From the NCBI GenBank assembly GCA_947561715.1, contig OX387198.1:6076001-6140000 (forward strand): DNA of 64,000 bases, given 5' to 3'. The position numbers and the translations under genes were made by a program. The stretch's first letter is position 1. Every line of letters begins with the position of its first letter. The notes under the pieces were generated by a model. It made no database searches. It worked only from the letters and a program-made list of their open reading frames with translations, and was not told the DNA's origin. Origin of the DNA: Ascidia mentula (lineage: Eukaryota > Chordata > Ascidiacea > Phlebobranchia > Ascidiidae). Below, piece by piece: positions 12,417 to 31,845 of the stretch.

Positions 12417-14433
12417 CGTATAACAGCTTTATTTACGGGATGGATTTAAATTTTCCGAACCTCAGTCAAGGATATGGTGATAAATTCTAAACAACCATTT
12501 TAGATTTTAAATCTTTTCCAATACGTTTAATATTTGTAATGTTTTCCATTCTGCCCAGTTTTGTGCAGGACTTCTTCAATGTCATTTTGTTTGTAATTAA
12601 AAGATTTGATTTCAACCTTCATATATCCAAGATGATTATTTTCTGGCAGTATAATAAAAAACATTTACTACTGGATGTGATTTTCTTGACGTGTTCATTT
12701 GGGAATGGAAGCAGAGGGAGGATGGCTCAATGTAATTCTTAGGCCTAATTTAGTCACAGTCGCGACTCAACACCGCCCTACCAAGTTAAGCGACAGCAAA
12801 ATATCATCGTTTGGAAATAACATTTCATTGTTTTTCGTGTTTGTGCAAGTTCTGCTTCCATTCGCATTAAAGCATTATAGTTCTGCTCATAGCGTTGTGA
12901 TTTGTTGCAGTAACCAGCCTGAATATTCCAAACCCCACTCTTTGTTATGGATTAAATATGGCCTTTGTCGGATAATAATTTAGATTAGAGGTTACGCACG
13001 GCGTTTGTAAAATATAAAATAATTTTGGAAAAGATCATGAATACCTGATATGAGTCAATGGTGCTAATTCAAATAGTTACGTTTCTTAAACTTTTAACCT
13101 GTGTGTCCATCCCACAACGAAGCGTGGGAAACAAAATATTCACGTGAGTCACTGCGACAAATTACAACAATAAAGCGGTTGCACCTTTTTTGTAAGCACT
13201 TCAGAAAAGAGACAAAAACGCACGCTCACAGATGGTTTTAACCGGCCAAAAATTAATGCATAAAGACACACTGCACGCTTCGGTGCACACAGTTTGTGGC
13301 CCATTCAACGAGTTCGCCACAACAATATGTTTCATGTTGTATTGTTTAGCAAACCTTGGAAAACAAGCCTCATACCACACATTTTGACCTTCGTTTCGGT
13401 GTTGAGCTTGAAGTGCACTTCAGAACTAATCTTGTCTAGACGGTAAACTGTATATTATGCTGAGTTTAACCAATATAACCAGGTTGTCCGTTGATAAAGA
13501 AGTCAGTTGATAGTATGTTATTTTTGCGCAGGCGTAAACGCATCGGCAATTTCCCGTCCATTGAGCAAAGGCGTAAGAAACCTTTAGATCAGAAAGTGCT
13601 GTGAGATGCGTTTGGCTCGTGGTGTTCACTTGGAGAGGGAACAAAGGAAGAATAAGTACCATTTTTGTTTGAACGAGTTGATTGGGACAAAAATGATACC
13701 ACGCTTAATTTAAGCCCAGTAAACGATTCAGTGTCACACCAAATTCACTGACAACAACAAAATCATAATTTATAAATTACTTCCTATTCGACGAATATCT
13801 TTAGTTTCTGTCTTTGCGCAAGTTCTGTAACCTTTCCAATTATTACAAAGCAGCGCATAGTGTTGTGATTTGCTGCAGTAACTTATGTGAATATATTTTA
13901 AATCCCACGCTTATGGAACATGCACCAGATCTTGTAACCCGTTAAGCGTTGCGCTTGAACTTGAACTTCGGAAGGAGAGTTACTGAGTCTTGATGTATGA
14001 GCGTTGTGTCTTTGGTTGCATTAAACCTTAAAGCCGCCAATTGACGGTGTGTTATTTTTGCGCAGGCGTAAACGGAACCGCGATTTCCCGACCATCCGGC
14101 AAAACATATGAAACATTTAGATAAGAAAGTTTTGCATTGAGCTAGTAGCTAAGCAGTATAGCAGTAGTTTTGAAACACTCTTACTAGTTGCAAAGTAGGA
14201 CATGCAGTATTCAAAATCAAACATTTAAATGAATTAAATCTGCATAAAATAAATTTTTCCAAATCCACTGCTCTACTGTAAGTAGTTGTTATTTTTAAAC
14301 CTGCATAGAAAGTACAACGTACAAGTGGATGTGACAATATTGTTTAATTATATCATTTGTAAGAACGAATGCAAGTTTTACAGTACCTTAAATGTAAAGT
14401 CGAACTACCAAATGTAGATATATATTGTACAGA
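12417..14433. other. Intergenic spacer R3 to P1
   Basis: No coding region found in 2 kb. It contains at least two degenerate copies of the upstream module (near 13520-13620 and 14049-14158) and repeats of the GGCTCGTGGTGTT phrase. This suggests the spacer was built from several successive upstream or downstream blocks. The copy at 14049 is the likely promoter-proximal module of P1. Confidence 0.45.
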
Positions 14434-21632
<7,199 letters not shown>

Positions 21633-22783
21633 CGAACTTTCAGTTGTCAATACATTGATATCTTTTGCATTATTATTAATCAATCATTTTTTCGATGTAA
21701 TGTTCTGTTTTTTTATTTATATTATGTGATTATACGCAATTTTGATTTGTTTTGTTCACACGGTAATTTATAATGTGCTTTTATAACTGTTGTTTTGTTT
21801 ATCTTCATGTAAAATTATGTAGAAACTGTAGTTCTTTGTTCCGCTTCCCTTTAAAGAAGTATCAGAAAATTAAATGTCCTCAAACCAAACAAATCTTTTG
21901 TAAAAAGGAATGTCCAAATGATTTTTGGCGTTAAATCTGCTTCTACATAAAAAATATCGAGGTCCTTTAAACTTATCTTCATCTTGGGTATCAACAGATA
22001 ATTACAGTCGTTCAAAACTTATGAATTCAGAGTTAGATCATAATTTGAGCAGGAAACAGGGGAAGTGGTTCATTCAAACATTTTCCCGGGACTTTCTCCT
22101 TTACCTCTCATCCTGAAAATCTCTGCTAGTAACCATAGAAACGTTGGAGTGTCTATATGGATTAATGAAAATATATACTCAGTTTTACAAATAGTGTGTT
22201 TTAGTATTCCTTGTGTAGTTAACTATTTGCACAACACGTGTGTATGCTCCCACAGTCCAGTCGATCTCACAGCCAAGCACTTTCGACTGTGAAGATTCTA
22301 CGTAAATGCAGGTAGAACAGTTTGCAACCACAGCCATACAACAATGAAGAAAAATACAAGTATTGTCGCTTTTTGCCAAAATTATTTTTCAAACTAAAAT
22401 GTAAGTAAGCACTTCAAAGCTATGGGCTGTCATACAGCCTTGTGAGAAACAGCATGCAGTGGCCAAAAACAAGACATACTCAAATAGTTTGTAGCAGTTA
22501 AAAAATTTTGTTCGTGTTTTACTTTCGCAGATGACCGTCTGTAACATATTGTCGCTGACTGTTAAATTGGCGAATGCGTCACACCAGCCCAATGCATGGC
22601 ACAATACAGGCAGAAACAGGGGTTTGTCATTTGCATAACTTTTGCTTACAAATACAATCGTGGAAAGCGTCATTAAAGCGCGACTCAAATACATCTCCAT
22701 TCGCAAGCTATTTGTTTTTTGGTCAGGTCAGTTTTTAGGTTTGGTCTCAAACACTACGCTAAAGGTAATCCTAAATTTCTGAG
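21633..22783. other. Intergenic spacer P1 to R4
   Basis: Contains the 3' flank of P1. Homologous text follows P3 (63165-64000) and, in part, P2 (39514-39900) and the orphan exon region (43150-43400). No convincing gene. The - strand open frame at 22389-22706 has no recognisable domain, and the matching region after P3 is cut by the window end, so I leave it uncalled. Confidence 0.4.
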
Positions 22784-25568
22784 ATGATACATAAAAAGTT
22801 TGTGTGTTTTCTGTTAGTTTTGGGACCTGCATGGCTTGTAAAGGTAAAATCCGGTAAGGCGACTATAGGCATGACATTTGAGAAGGGCGATCAACGAAAG
22901 AAACATTGACAATATTTCAGACTGTGGTTTTACCGCAACATCGTTAAATGACGTCATATTAACTTTGTCCGATGATCTTGTTGATGCGAACACTGCACAA
23001 GAGAAATGTTCGTTGCTTGGTGGAAATCTTGCCATGACCAATGACCAAAACATCAACGAGTTGTTAGTTGAATTAATGACAAATAAATATACAACAGGTA
23101 CGCTCTGCGAGTGACCTTAGACGAAACATCATCACCTAACAGTTAATTGTCAAAAGGTTTAACACGAGTTTGGACTTTCTACGATTTTGTGGACGGGGAA
23201 AGGTTTAGATTTCAAAAAACTCAGGACGAGGTCGATTACTGGAAAAGTGCGAAACAACTTGGAGTTCTTTGGTACCTCGATTTATCTACAAGGTGAATAC
23301 AACAAGCTCAATTCCGAGAAAAATGTTTCGCTCATTAAATATATTGGAGATATAATTACCTAATTGGTTGTCCTTTGTAGTTGATTTAAAAAAGTGTCGT
23401 CAGTGTATTAGCTGTTTTCTTTAGCAAAACAGCAAGGACTCCCAATGAAGTTTTTTTCTGCGAAGCACCTTATTGGCCAAGAAAAAAATGGGGTAGCAGT
23501 GTTGGCAAGAATTGCGTAGAATACACTCCAGAGTGGAATGGTAAAATATCTCAATATGTGGTTCATTTCAGGATAAGTTATGAAGTAATGATACTTTTGT
23601 ACATTGCTTCAGGATGGCGATTGCGATTCTCTCTGTTTGCATCAGAAAAACAAAAAGCCGGATTCAAGCAAATTTTTACATACCGCAGTAAAATCAACGG
23701 ATACAACATCATCACAAACGTTAATAGTTCATACAGAATGTTTGTTACTTTCTATGATTCTACATTTACCCCAGGTAAGGTTTATTTATTTGCAAAAAAA
23801 TGGAATTAGAGATTAAGCGTGTGTTTTTTCAGACATCAATGTTATGATCGGGGCTCGTTACAATTCCCAACTTGGTGGTTGGTTTTGGAGCGACGGATCT
23901 CCTGCAAACTATTCTGTTTCCAACGTTACATCCTGCCAGCAGGGGGCGCTCCATCATGGAGATGGTTGGGAGATATCTAGTGTCGATTGTGTTGGACAAC
24001 CAGCTTACTACGCCTGTCAGACCAAATGTAAGATTAAAATACCCTACAAACATGAAACACTGTTCAATTGAATTGCACACTTCGCAGTTGTTGCCTCAGT
24101 TTCGAATTTTCTAGCAATTCCTCCGGTGTAGTTACCAACTGGGATGGATTGGGATCCTTCATTACCAGTTATAACCTTTCTGTTGAGGTAACTCTTATTT
24201 GCACTTTTATATTTTCCAGAAATAATTTCCAATGCTAAGACTTATATCATTTTAGGTAGAAATCACTGTATTGGAGTTGATGAATTCTGTTTACATTCCG
24301 TACAAAACGCATCGGCTCAAATCACAAACCTGAACCGGTTTAGCAACTACACTTTCCGGGTTAGTAGCCTGCAGTAGATAAATGCAAAGACTAAAATGAT
24401 CTTTTACTGACAAAATAAATTTTACAATTTAGACCTATTTCCCCTACAAATATTTCATAGGTGACCTTATAATAACTGTGCGATCTCTAAGAAAATGTCA
24501 CCACAGTTTTGACAGTTACATCTTCGGGTATTCCCTCAACACGTTGTTTTACACAGGGTAATTGTTGAGTTTTTCTAGCTGAACTTTTGTTGAGTGAACA
24601 AACTTTTACTTTTGCAGGCATATCTTTATCCGGCATTGCTAATTGCCACAAAAGCCTTACTATCATTATTCTAATTGGAGTGATTCCAGGTTTTGTTCTG
24701 GTGCTTACAGCTGCCCTTGTGTGTGTTGTACTCTATAAACGAAGGTACGCTATGCTACACAAACCATTCCTCCTGCAGAAAGCGTTGTTTAAGCATAGAC
24801 ACATAGATGCGTATTTTGGATGGTTACGAGTGGCAATAAAACACCCTTTGCCTGTGAGATGTCATAACGTGATATATATACAACCAGGTGCCACGACTCC
24901 AAATCAGCGGCTTCTGACCAATCAACACAGCCTTGTGAATTGGACGATCCACAGAATAATTCTGCCAATCATTCACATCGCTCAATCACGAACGAGAGAG
25001 GACACGAAGCACCAATCAGTCAGTAGAATATACACCTCTGTTACCTCATCCACACTACACTGTAGTTACTAGTTAGTAGCACATTACATGATTCCCAATC
25101 AGGGTGCCGTGTCGCTCTGAGGTTATATTTTAACCTTCAGGGGTGCCGCGGGACTTTATTTTCACAATGGTAATTTTTCACAATACGGTTTATCGGTTGT
25201 GTAATGCTATATCACGATACCATTGTTTAGTGTTTATAATGATATTAGCCTCCATCAACAATCAGACATGAAGGCTTATTGCTTCATAAGTGGCGGTAGT
25301 CGATTGGTTTGACGCCATTGAGTGCCGCAATATCTTCATAAATTCCATATGGGTGCTGTAAGCAAATAAAAATCAATGTAGTCGCATATACACCTCGGTA
25401 TTTGTACCTTATACTGTGCGTTGTATTTGAGTTAGCGTAAAAGTGCGGATATTTTGGTTTGCAGAAATTCAAACGATACCAGAATATCCAACAGATGGCT
25501 TGGTTACTTATACCAATGTTTCACCTTCGCCCGATGAAACAAACAACATTTACGAAAATGTGCAGTGA
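22784..25568 (+). pseudogene. R4: lectin-like receptor with distinct double-ITIM-like tail; FN3 exons damaged
   Basis: Signal peptide MIHKKFVCFLLVLGPAW; head type II ([15 protein letters not shown]), exons near 22920-23097, 23158-23293, 23425-23541, 23613-23775 and 23834-24028, all open. The three FN3 exons (near 24089, 24256, 24461) each look one base short of their paralogs and lose frame. The transmembrane exon near 24618-24746 is open (LTIIIILIGVIPGFVLVLTA) and the tail differs from other R genes. Its last exon (about 25466-25568) reads VTYTNV (ITIM consensus) and IYENVQ before the stop. Exon 6 ends in phase 1 and the transmembrane exon starts in phase 1. Skipping all three FN3 exons would therefore give an open lectin-TM-ITIM protein. 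Whether the gene is dead or makes this short form cannot be told from DNA alone. Confidence 0.65.
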
Positions 25569-26399
25569 CGTCATTACTTTTCTTCATTTGTTTTTATATC
25601 ATTTATGGTTGCCAAAGATAGCTTATCTTTAAGTGGATTAAAAGACAATGTGGGCATATTTTTTCAATGCAAAAGATTTTTGTCGTTATTTTGCATTGCG
25701 TGCAATTTGTGGTATAATTTTATTCACATAGCGTTCGTTGCAGTCAAACTCAACTTCAATACTGCTGTATTTAAATTGTCGATTGCTAGTGACGTGTTAA
25801 GTTAATCGGAACAAAATAGTTTTTTGAATTTCGACATGGGCAAAACTGAACACTGGATGTCGATAAAGAGACGAACAAAATCTTGTTTTGCTCATAAACT
25901 AATGTTCAATTTCTTTAATGTTTTCCTAATATAAATCCTTTCTAGATGACAAAAATAATTCTGTAACACATTTTTCGTTCCGGGATACACAATTTTTATT
26001 CCTGAAACAGAACTTTTGAGAGCATATTACACCAGTCATTCAACCGTACACGAAATTCTAAACAGTGCAAAAAAAATGAGGTTACGGGCATTTACAATGA
26101 ACAGTAAATAATATATAGTGTGTTTAAACCAGTATGTTCCAATGTTGTCATTGGACAGAGCAGAGGCTATTTACTAAAAAGCATGACGTTTCGACTAAGG
26201 TCGCTCTGGATCCAACTGTTTGTTTTGAACTTTTTCACATGCTGTAACCGGGCTGTAACTTTCACAGCCTTCTATATTCCCACACGAAACTGCGTGACGA
26301 GTGAGTGCGCCGTTGGAGTTTATACAAGGATGCGAAAAGTTTGTGTGGCCAATAGTTGAATACTAATGGCATAGTTTTGCTTGGTTTGTCTTACCACAG
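25569..26399. other. Intergenic spacer after R4
   Basis: AT-rich, no gene recognised. Short open frames show no domain and no paralog support. Confidence 0.4.
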
Positions 26400-26985
26400 G
26401 TTCTAAATATACAAAGCAATGATGTCCAGCAGGCTCATACGGTTTCACAACTTCCCTAGAACGCCACGCGAAACAGATACAAAAATATTTACCGATGTAA
26501 GTGACAAAGAGCGATACATTTATCACAACAACCTTGTTTGTGATAACACTAAAAAAAGCAGTAGCTTTTTGCTACAGGATCAGCCTGTCTTATAATCAGG
26601 AATATATATTTCGCCCCATGGACATCTTGAGTTCCTTGCAGTAAACACAATATATGATTTTAAAACGTCTAAAATACAACATTAGTATAGAAAGGGCTAG
26701 TGATAAAAAACTTCGATCTTGCAAATCTACTGTGCCAAGGCAAAACATTGAGTTACCAACTTTGCATGAAAAGGTAAGAGAATTGGACACACGGTGGAGA
26801 AACCGGATCAGACGCGGGTATGTTTGTAATATACATTACATCAACGCTGCTTATATACCGGGTTACAGCAACGAGAAGAAGTTCATCGCTACCCAAGGCG
26901 ACGATCAATGATTTCTGGCTGATCGTTTGGCAAGAAAACTCAACAATAATTGTGATGCTCACTGGTCTGGTGGAAAAGGGAAAGG
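26400..26985 (+). pseudogene. Fragments of a PTP D1 domain
   Basis: 26400-26496 matches P-gene exon 13 (VSQLP, then ATRNRYKNI in paralogs) but has a TAG where paralogs have GAG. 26836-26985 matches exon 14 ([21 protein letters not shown], then [20 protein letters not shown] in another frame) but lacks its start and has a deletion after ATQG. The stretch between them is not like the P-gene intron. These are leftovers of a further P gene whose head, transmembrane and catalytic exons are gone. They show the array once held, or partly copied, another phosphatase unit. Confidence 0.7.
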
Positions 26986-27334
26986 TTGGTCCGCATTCAC
27001 AAACAGGCTTTGCAAGGTCAATATGCCTTCGAAATCCACAACGTTTTGACAAAAATAGAAACGAAAGCAAAAGATACGTTGAGTGAACTCAATGTTGGAC
27101 CTGAAAGTTCATAGCCTCGTTAATCTTTTGCCATCACAGTATTTTGACCCGATCACGAAAGTTTATGGGGTTTACCGTAACCAGGGCAGGTTCCAGGAAA
27201 TGCGAGACCCGATTACAAAAATGAAAGGAGGCCCTGTGGTTTCACATGAGAAAGATTACTCTTTTATATTTACTTGCAACCAATCACATAATATTACTCT
27301 TTTTTACCTTTATGTTGTAAGAGAAAATCGTCAA
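26986..27334 (+). other. Unassigned fragment downstream of the PTP remnant
   Basis: An open stretch beginning about 26988 reads VRIHKQALQGQYAFEIHNV and continues with a charged, helix-like segment to a TAG near 27112. A second open stretch (about 27143-27240) contains a repeated DPITK phrase. Neither resembles the receptor family, and neither has a start codon or splice context I can defend. It may be a captured exon or pseudogene piece of an unrelated gene. Function unknown. Confidence 0.25.
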
Positions 27335-27385
27335 ATTGCCACAGATTTACAATATTACTACTTTATATTGTAAATCTGTGGCAAT
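27335..27385. repeat. Perfect 21-base inverted repeat (hairpin)
   Basis: The left arm 27335-27355 (starting ATTGCCACAG) and right arm 27365-27385 are perfect reverse complements around a 9-base spacer. It could be a tiny palindromic element, a replication-slippage product or a structured transcript. I see no target-site duplication. Confidence 0.8.
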
Positions 27386-27964
27386 CATGATGTTATTTTA
27401 CGTTTTTTTGACAAGGCAAAATGACACCCATTCAACTATACGCTGCAGTACATAGCAAAAGGTTTTGAGGCATTTAACCTTTGTGTATTGGGAAGGGAAG
27501 TTTTCTAGTATTGACAAATGGTTAATGAGTGTTTTTCTCAGGCGATGACGCAAACGTGATTTCCCAGTTTCGAAGGCAACTGACCTGCGTAGCGCGGTAT
27601 CTTATAGTGTAAGGAAGTGAAGTTAAAGTATAGTGCTTGCGAAACTTGCAGCGTAAGCTATGCGTAGTGTGAAGCGGGAAGCAAAACCTGCGAAAATTCC
27701 TAGAGCAAAACATTGTTATGTCTTGTTTGGAAGTGCTGTAGCGACAAAAGGTTAACAGGCATGCAACGTTTTGCAACTAGGAGTGAAGTTGTTGCTTATT
27801 TATGGTACCAGACAATAAAATTCATATATTACATCAGCAAGCATGTAAAATATGAAATATATGAAATATATGAAATGTAATATATGAAACTTAATATATG
27901 AAAGAGACATTACACTAACGTAATTTTATGTTTTACAGAATGTAATGTAACATTGTGAGCCAAG
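27386..27964. other. Upstream region of R5 with ATATATGAAA simple repeat
   Basis: No gene. A degenerate copy of the upstream module (GCAAACGTGATTTCCCAG, about 27549-27566) lies about 400 bases before the R5 start. Between about 27851 and 27904 ATATGAA-type units are repeated five to six times. Confidence 0.45.
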
Positions 27965-30598
27965 ATGTTTTGTAAATTTGCATTTGCTCTGTTACTTTTT
28001 GGAATAACATTTGTGCCAAAGGTTACAGCTGGTAAGCCTTTATCGAAACGAACAACAGATATAATATTTGAAATCATCACCTAACTGGGAAAAATGGTCA
28101 TAGTATATAAATAACTTTTTTAGATTGTGGTCTCACTTCAACGGTATTAAATGACACTCTATTAACTTTGTCCGATGAACTTATTGATGCGAACACTGCA
28201 CAAGAGAAATGTTCGTTGCTTGGTGGAAATCTAACCATGACCGATGACCAAAATATCAACGAGTCGTTAATTCGGTTAATGACAGATAAATATACATCAG
28301 GTACGCTGTGAGAGCCTATTTAAATGGAAGCCGTATCAATGCATTTGTACAAACTAACAGTGTAAATGTGTAAGGTTTAACACGAGTTTGGACTTTCTAC
28401 GACTTTGTGGACGGGGAAAGGTTTAGATTTCAAACAACTCCGAACGAGGTTAGTTACTGGAAAAGTGCGAAACAGCTTGTACCTCCAGTTCTCTGGTACC
28501 TGGATTTATCTACAAGGAAAATGTCAAAACAATAACAATGTAGGGAATATTTTAACACATTTAATGATCAACAACTTCGTTAGTTCTTCGTGGAGAGGAA
28601 AAGTATCCGTAAAATTCCACCCATGTAATTGTTTGTGTTCTTTAGGAAAACAGCAATGAGTCCAATCGAAGTTTTTTTCTGCGAAGCACCTGACTGGAAA
28701 AGAAAAAAATGCAGAGTGGGTGTGGGCAAGAATTGCGAGGGGGCTGGTGAGTAAACGTTACTACTTCACTAACGTAATGTTCCAATTTAAGGCATGTTGT
28801 TTATATACGTGGTTGTAAAACGTTACTTTTGGTGCATTGTTTCAGGTTTGCGATTGCGCTTTTCTTTGTTTGCATCGCATAAACAACAAGCAGGATTTAA
28901 GCAAATATATTTATATGAAAGTGAAAGCATGGGATATCAAATGATAAGAAGTGTCAACAGCTCATACAGAACGTTCATTGTTTTCCGTACATCTACATTT
29001 ATCCCGGGTAACATTTTAACTCGTTTGAAAAATCACGATAAAGCCTAATTTATAATTCAAAGACATCAATGTTATGATCGGGGCTCGTTACAATTCCCAA
29101 CTTGGTGGTTGGTTTTGGAGCGACGGATCTCCTGCAAACTATTCTGTTCCCAACGCTACATTCTGCCAGCAAGGGGCGCTCCATTATGGCGATGGTTGGG
29201 AGAAATCTAGTGTCGGTTGTGTGGGACAACCAGCTTACTACGCCTGTCAATTGAAATGTTAGTGTGTAACAGAAGATTTTAGTGTATACCAAAATGATGT
29301 ACCATCCCGATAAGCTATAAAGCGTGGAGTAATCGTGTGATTATAAAACAAATTCAACAAACCCAACAAATATGGCAATTTCTTTAACATCCACACTTTG
29401 CAGTTGTTGCATCAGCGACGAAAGTTGCAGGCAATCCCTCTGTAGCTGTTATTAGCTGGAATGGAATGCGATCCCTTATTGAGAATCATAACCTTTCTGC
29501 CAAGGTAATTGTTAACTAACACGTTTCTTCAATGATTTCCTATACCCATATTATTTCAGGTTGAAATCAATTCATTCGAGTTAATGTACTCTGTTTACGT
29601 GCCATACGAAAATGCATCAGTTCAATTAACACACCTTAACTACTCAACAAACTACACTTTTCGGGTTGGTATTTTTCGATATCTAAAACGTCAAATAACA
29701 TTATCGTCCCTAATAGAGACAAACAAAAGTAAAGTCTCTCTTGTCTCACCTAAAATTAAAAACATGTCCAAGCATATAAATATCCGTTGCATTGTTGTCA
29801 ATAGGTGTCAGCGTTGATTTCAGGTTGCGTGCAAGAAAACGTCACGACATTCCTGTCGGTTACAACATCGGGCATTCCCCCAACGACTCACTTCAACCAG
29901 AGCAGTAAAATAACGATTAAATATACAAGCATTTGTTAATTAGGAATTAATATTTCTTGCAGTAACAACATCAACCGGATTTCCCGAGTCCAACAGTAAC
30001 AATGTCGAAAACTATATTCCCGGTTTACTAATTGGAGTGATTTCGGCTCTGCTTGTTCTCGCAGCCATCCTAGTTTTGGGTGTATTGTTCTATAAACGAA
30101 GGTGAATGCGACTGATTACACATTTTACCTACGATATAAAGGGTATTTAGAATTGCATGGCATGTTTCATTTCCTTTCGTTGTGCGATGTGTACGTCCTA
30201 TTTCCTAATTAGAGCTTTTGGTACATCAAAGAACGCCACGTTGTTTGCTTGGTTCGTTTAGTTTTAATAAAAACATTTATCCACGAAATTGTAAACGTTT
30301 TGACGGATTCAAATACAAACAGGTACGACATGTCCAAACTAACCACTTTGGAACAACCAAAAAATCAATCATGCTGTCCAAAAACAGCAGACCTTGCCAA
30401 TGTATCACATCAGCGAGTAACGGAAGAGGAAGGCAACCTTTCATCAAACAGTTAGTAGCGAAGTTTTTTTTAATAACCGTTAAACTATGTGGATGTTAAA
30501 CGTACTTGACAGAGCATCAAACAACTGACCAGATTACGTATGCCAACGTCCCACCTTCCTCTCATCAACCAAATCACGTGTACGAAAGTATGAAGTGA
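27965..30598 (+). CDS. R5: lectin-like/FN3 receptor with ITIM and YxxM tail, readable
   Basis: Predicted 502-residue type I receptor. Exons: 27965-28031 (signal peptide MFCKFAFALLLFGITFV), 28124-28300, 28375-28522, 28646-28746, 28846-29007, 29063-29257 (lectin-like exon 6), 29404-29504, 29560-29664, 29805-29904 (FN3, 102 codons), 29963-30101 (transmembrane), 30323-30450 and 30513-30598. The tail ends ITYANV ... VYESMK, so phosphorylated it should attract tandem-SH2 phosphatases (ITIM rule) and possibly PI3K p85 (YxxM rule). The head is type II, the FN3 is the same type as in R1-R3 and R6. The usual exon 3 donor is GG-A instead of GG-T at 28517. The next GT (28523) extends the exon by 6 bases and keeps frame. 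All other splice sites are GT-AG. Ligand and true signalling are unknown. Confidence 0.8.
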
Positions 30599-31845
30599 CG
30601 TAACAGCTTTCTTTACATGGTGAATATACATTTTCTGAATCTTATACTTCACAATCGAGAACATGGTAAAAAAAATTCCAAACAGCCAATTAAGTTTGGA
30701 AATCTTTTTCAAAATGATTACATTTTGGTTAGTAATGGTTTTATCCTGCAGTTTGGCCTAGGATTTTAATGTCATTTTGATTGTAATAAAAATTGTGATT
30801 TCAATATCCATGTATCGAAGTTGATCATTTTCTGGCTGTATAATAAAAAAAAACATTACTGTTAGGTGTGTTTTTCTTGGGGTGTTTATTTGGACAGGGA
30901 ACAAAGAAAGGATGTTTCAGTATTTTTTAATGCTCAACTGCAAAATTTTCGCCCTTCCAAATTCATGAAAACATTCCGAAAACGTTTTCCAACTCTTCCT
31001 GAACGAGTTTAAAGAGCCGAAACTTCGAAAGGCCTAGTTTAATTCCAGTACGCGACTTATCACCGTCCTACCGAGTTAAGTTACGGCAAAAGATCATCGT
31101 TTGGAAATAACATTCCACATTCCAAAGCTTTGTTTTCAGTGCTTGTGCATGTTCTATAATTTTTCAAAGCATTATAATCCTGTGCTCAGTGTTGTGATTT
31201 GTTGCAGTAACCAACGTCAATATTTCAAACAGCACGTTTTGGTGCGGAATAAAATAATGATTTTGTTGAAAAATAATTTTAGGTAGAGGTTACGCGCGGC
31301 GTTCGAAAAATACATGATATGACTCAATGCTGCTGATTCAAAATGTCATGCCTTTATTAACCCGTGTATTCATCCCACAACAAAGCGTGGGATGTAAACT
31401 ATTTGAATGAGTCGCTCCAACCTAACACAACACAATGCTTTGCGTTGGTATGTTTAGCAAGCCATGGGAAATAAGCCTTAGTACACATTTCCATACCAAC
31501 CTTCGTTTCGATGGGTTGTTTCATTCTCTGCATTAGCCAGACAACGAAAGCTGTCTATATGCAAATATAAACGTATCGTACAGTGCCAGTTCAGAAGTTC
31601 TGCAGCAAGTTGGTAGAAACCGCCATAGAGCAAAGGCGTAAGAAACCTTCAGATAAGATAGTGCTATATTAAGCTGGTAGGTAAGCAGTAAAGAATTAGT
31701 TGTAAAACACTGGAGTATGTTTCAAACCTGTACATACAGATTGTATGATAAGATTGTTTGCAATGTAAGCACGAGCCACGAATATATGTGTTACAGACAA
31801 CCAAGTTAAAATAGATTTACCAAATGTAGATATTCATAGTACACA
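30599..31845. other. Intergenic spacer R5 to P2
   Basis: No gene seen. It resembles the spacers after R3 and R6 in its first half. The last ~140 bases match the start of the window (R1 flank). A shortened upstream module is present around 31615-31700. Confidence 0.45.

Noticed and set aside
22389-22706. - strand open frame of 105 codons between P1 and R4
   Set aside because: No recognisable domain or splice context, and the duplicate after P3 is cut by the window end so it cannot be tested here.
25083-25160. Possible short transposon with GGGTGCCG ends after the first R4 tail exon
   Set aside because: The two copies are in the same orientation, not inverted, and no target duplication is visible.
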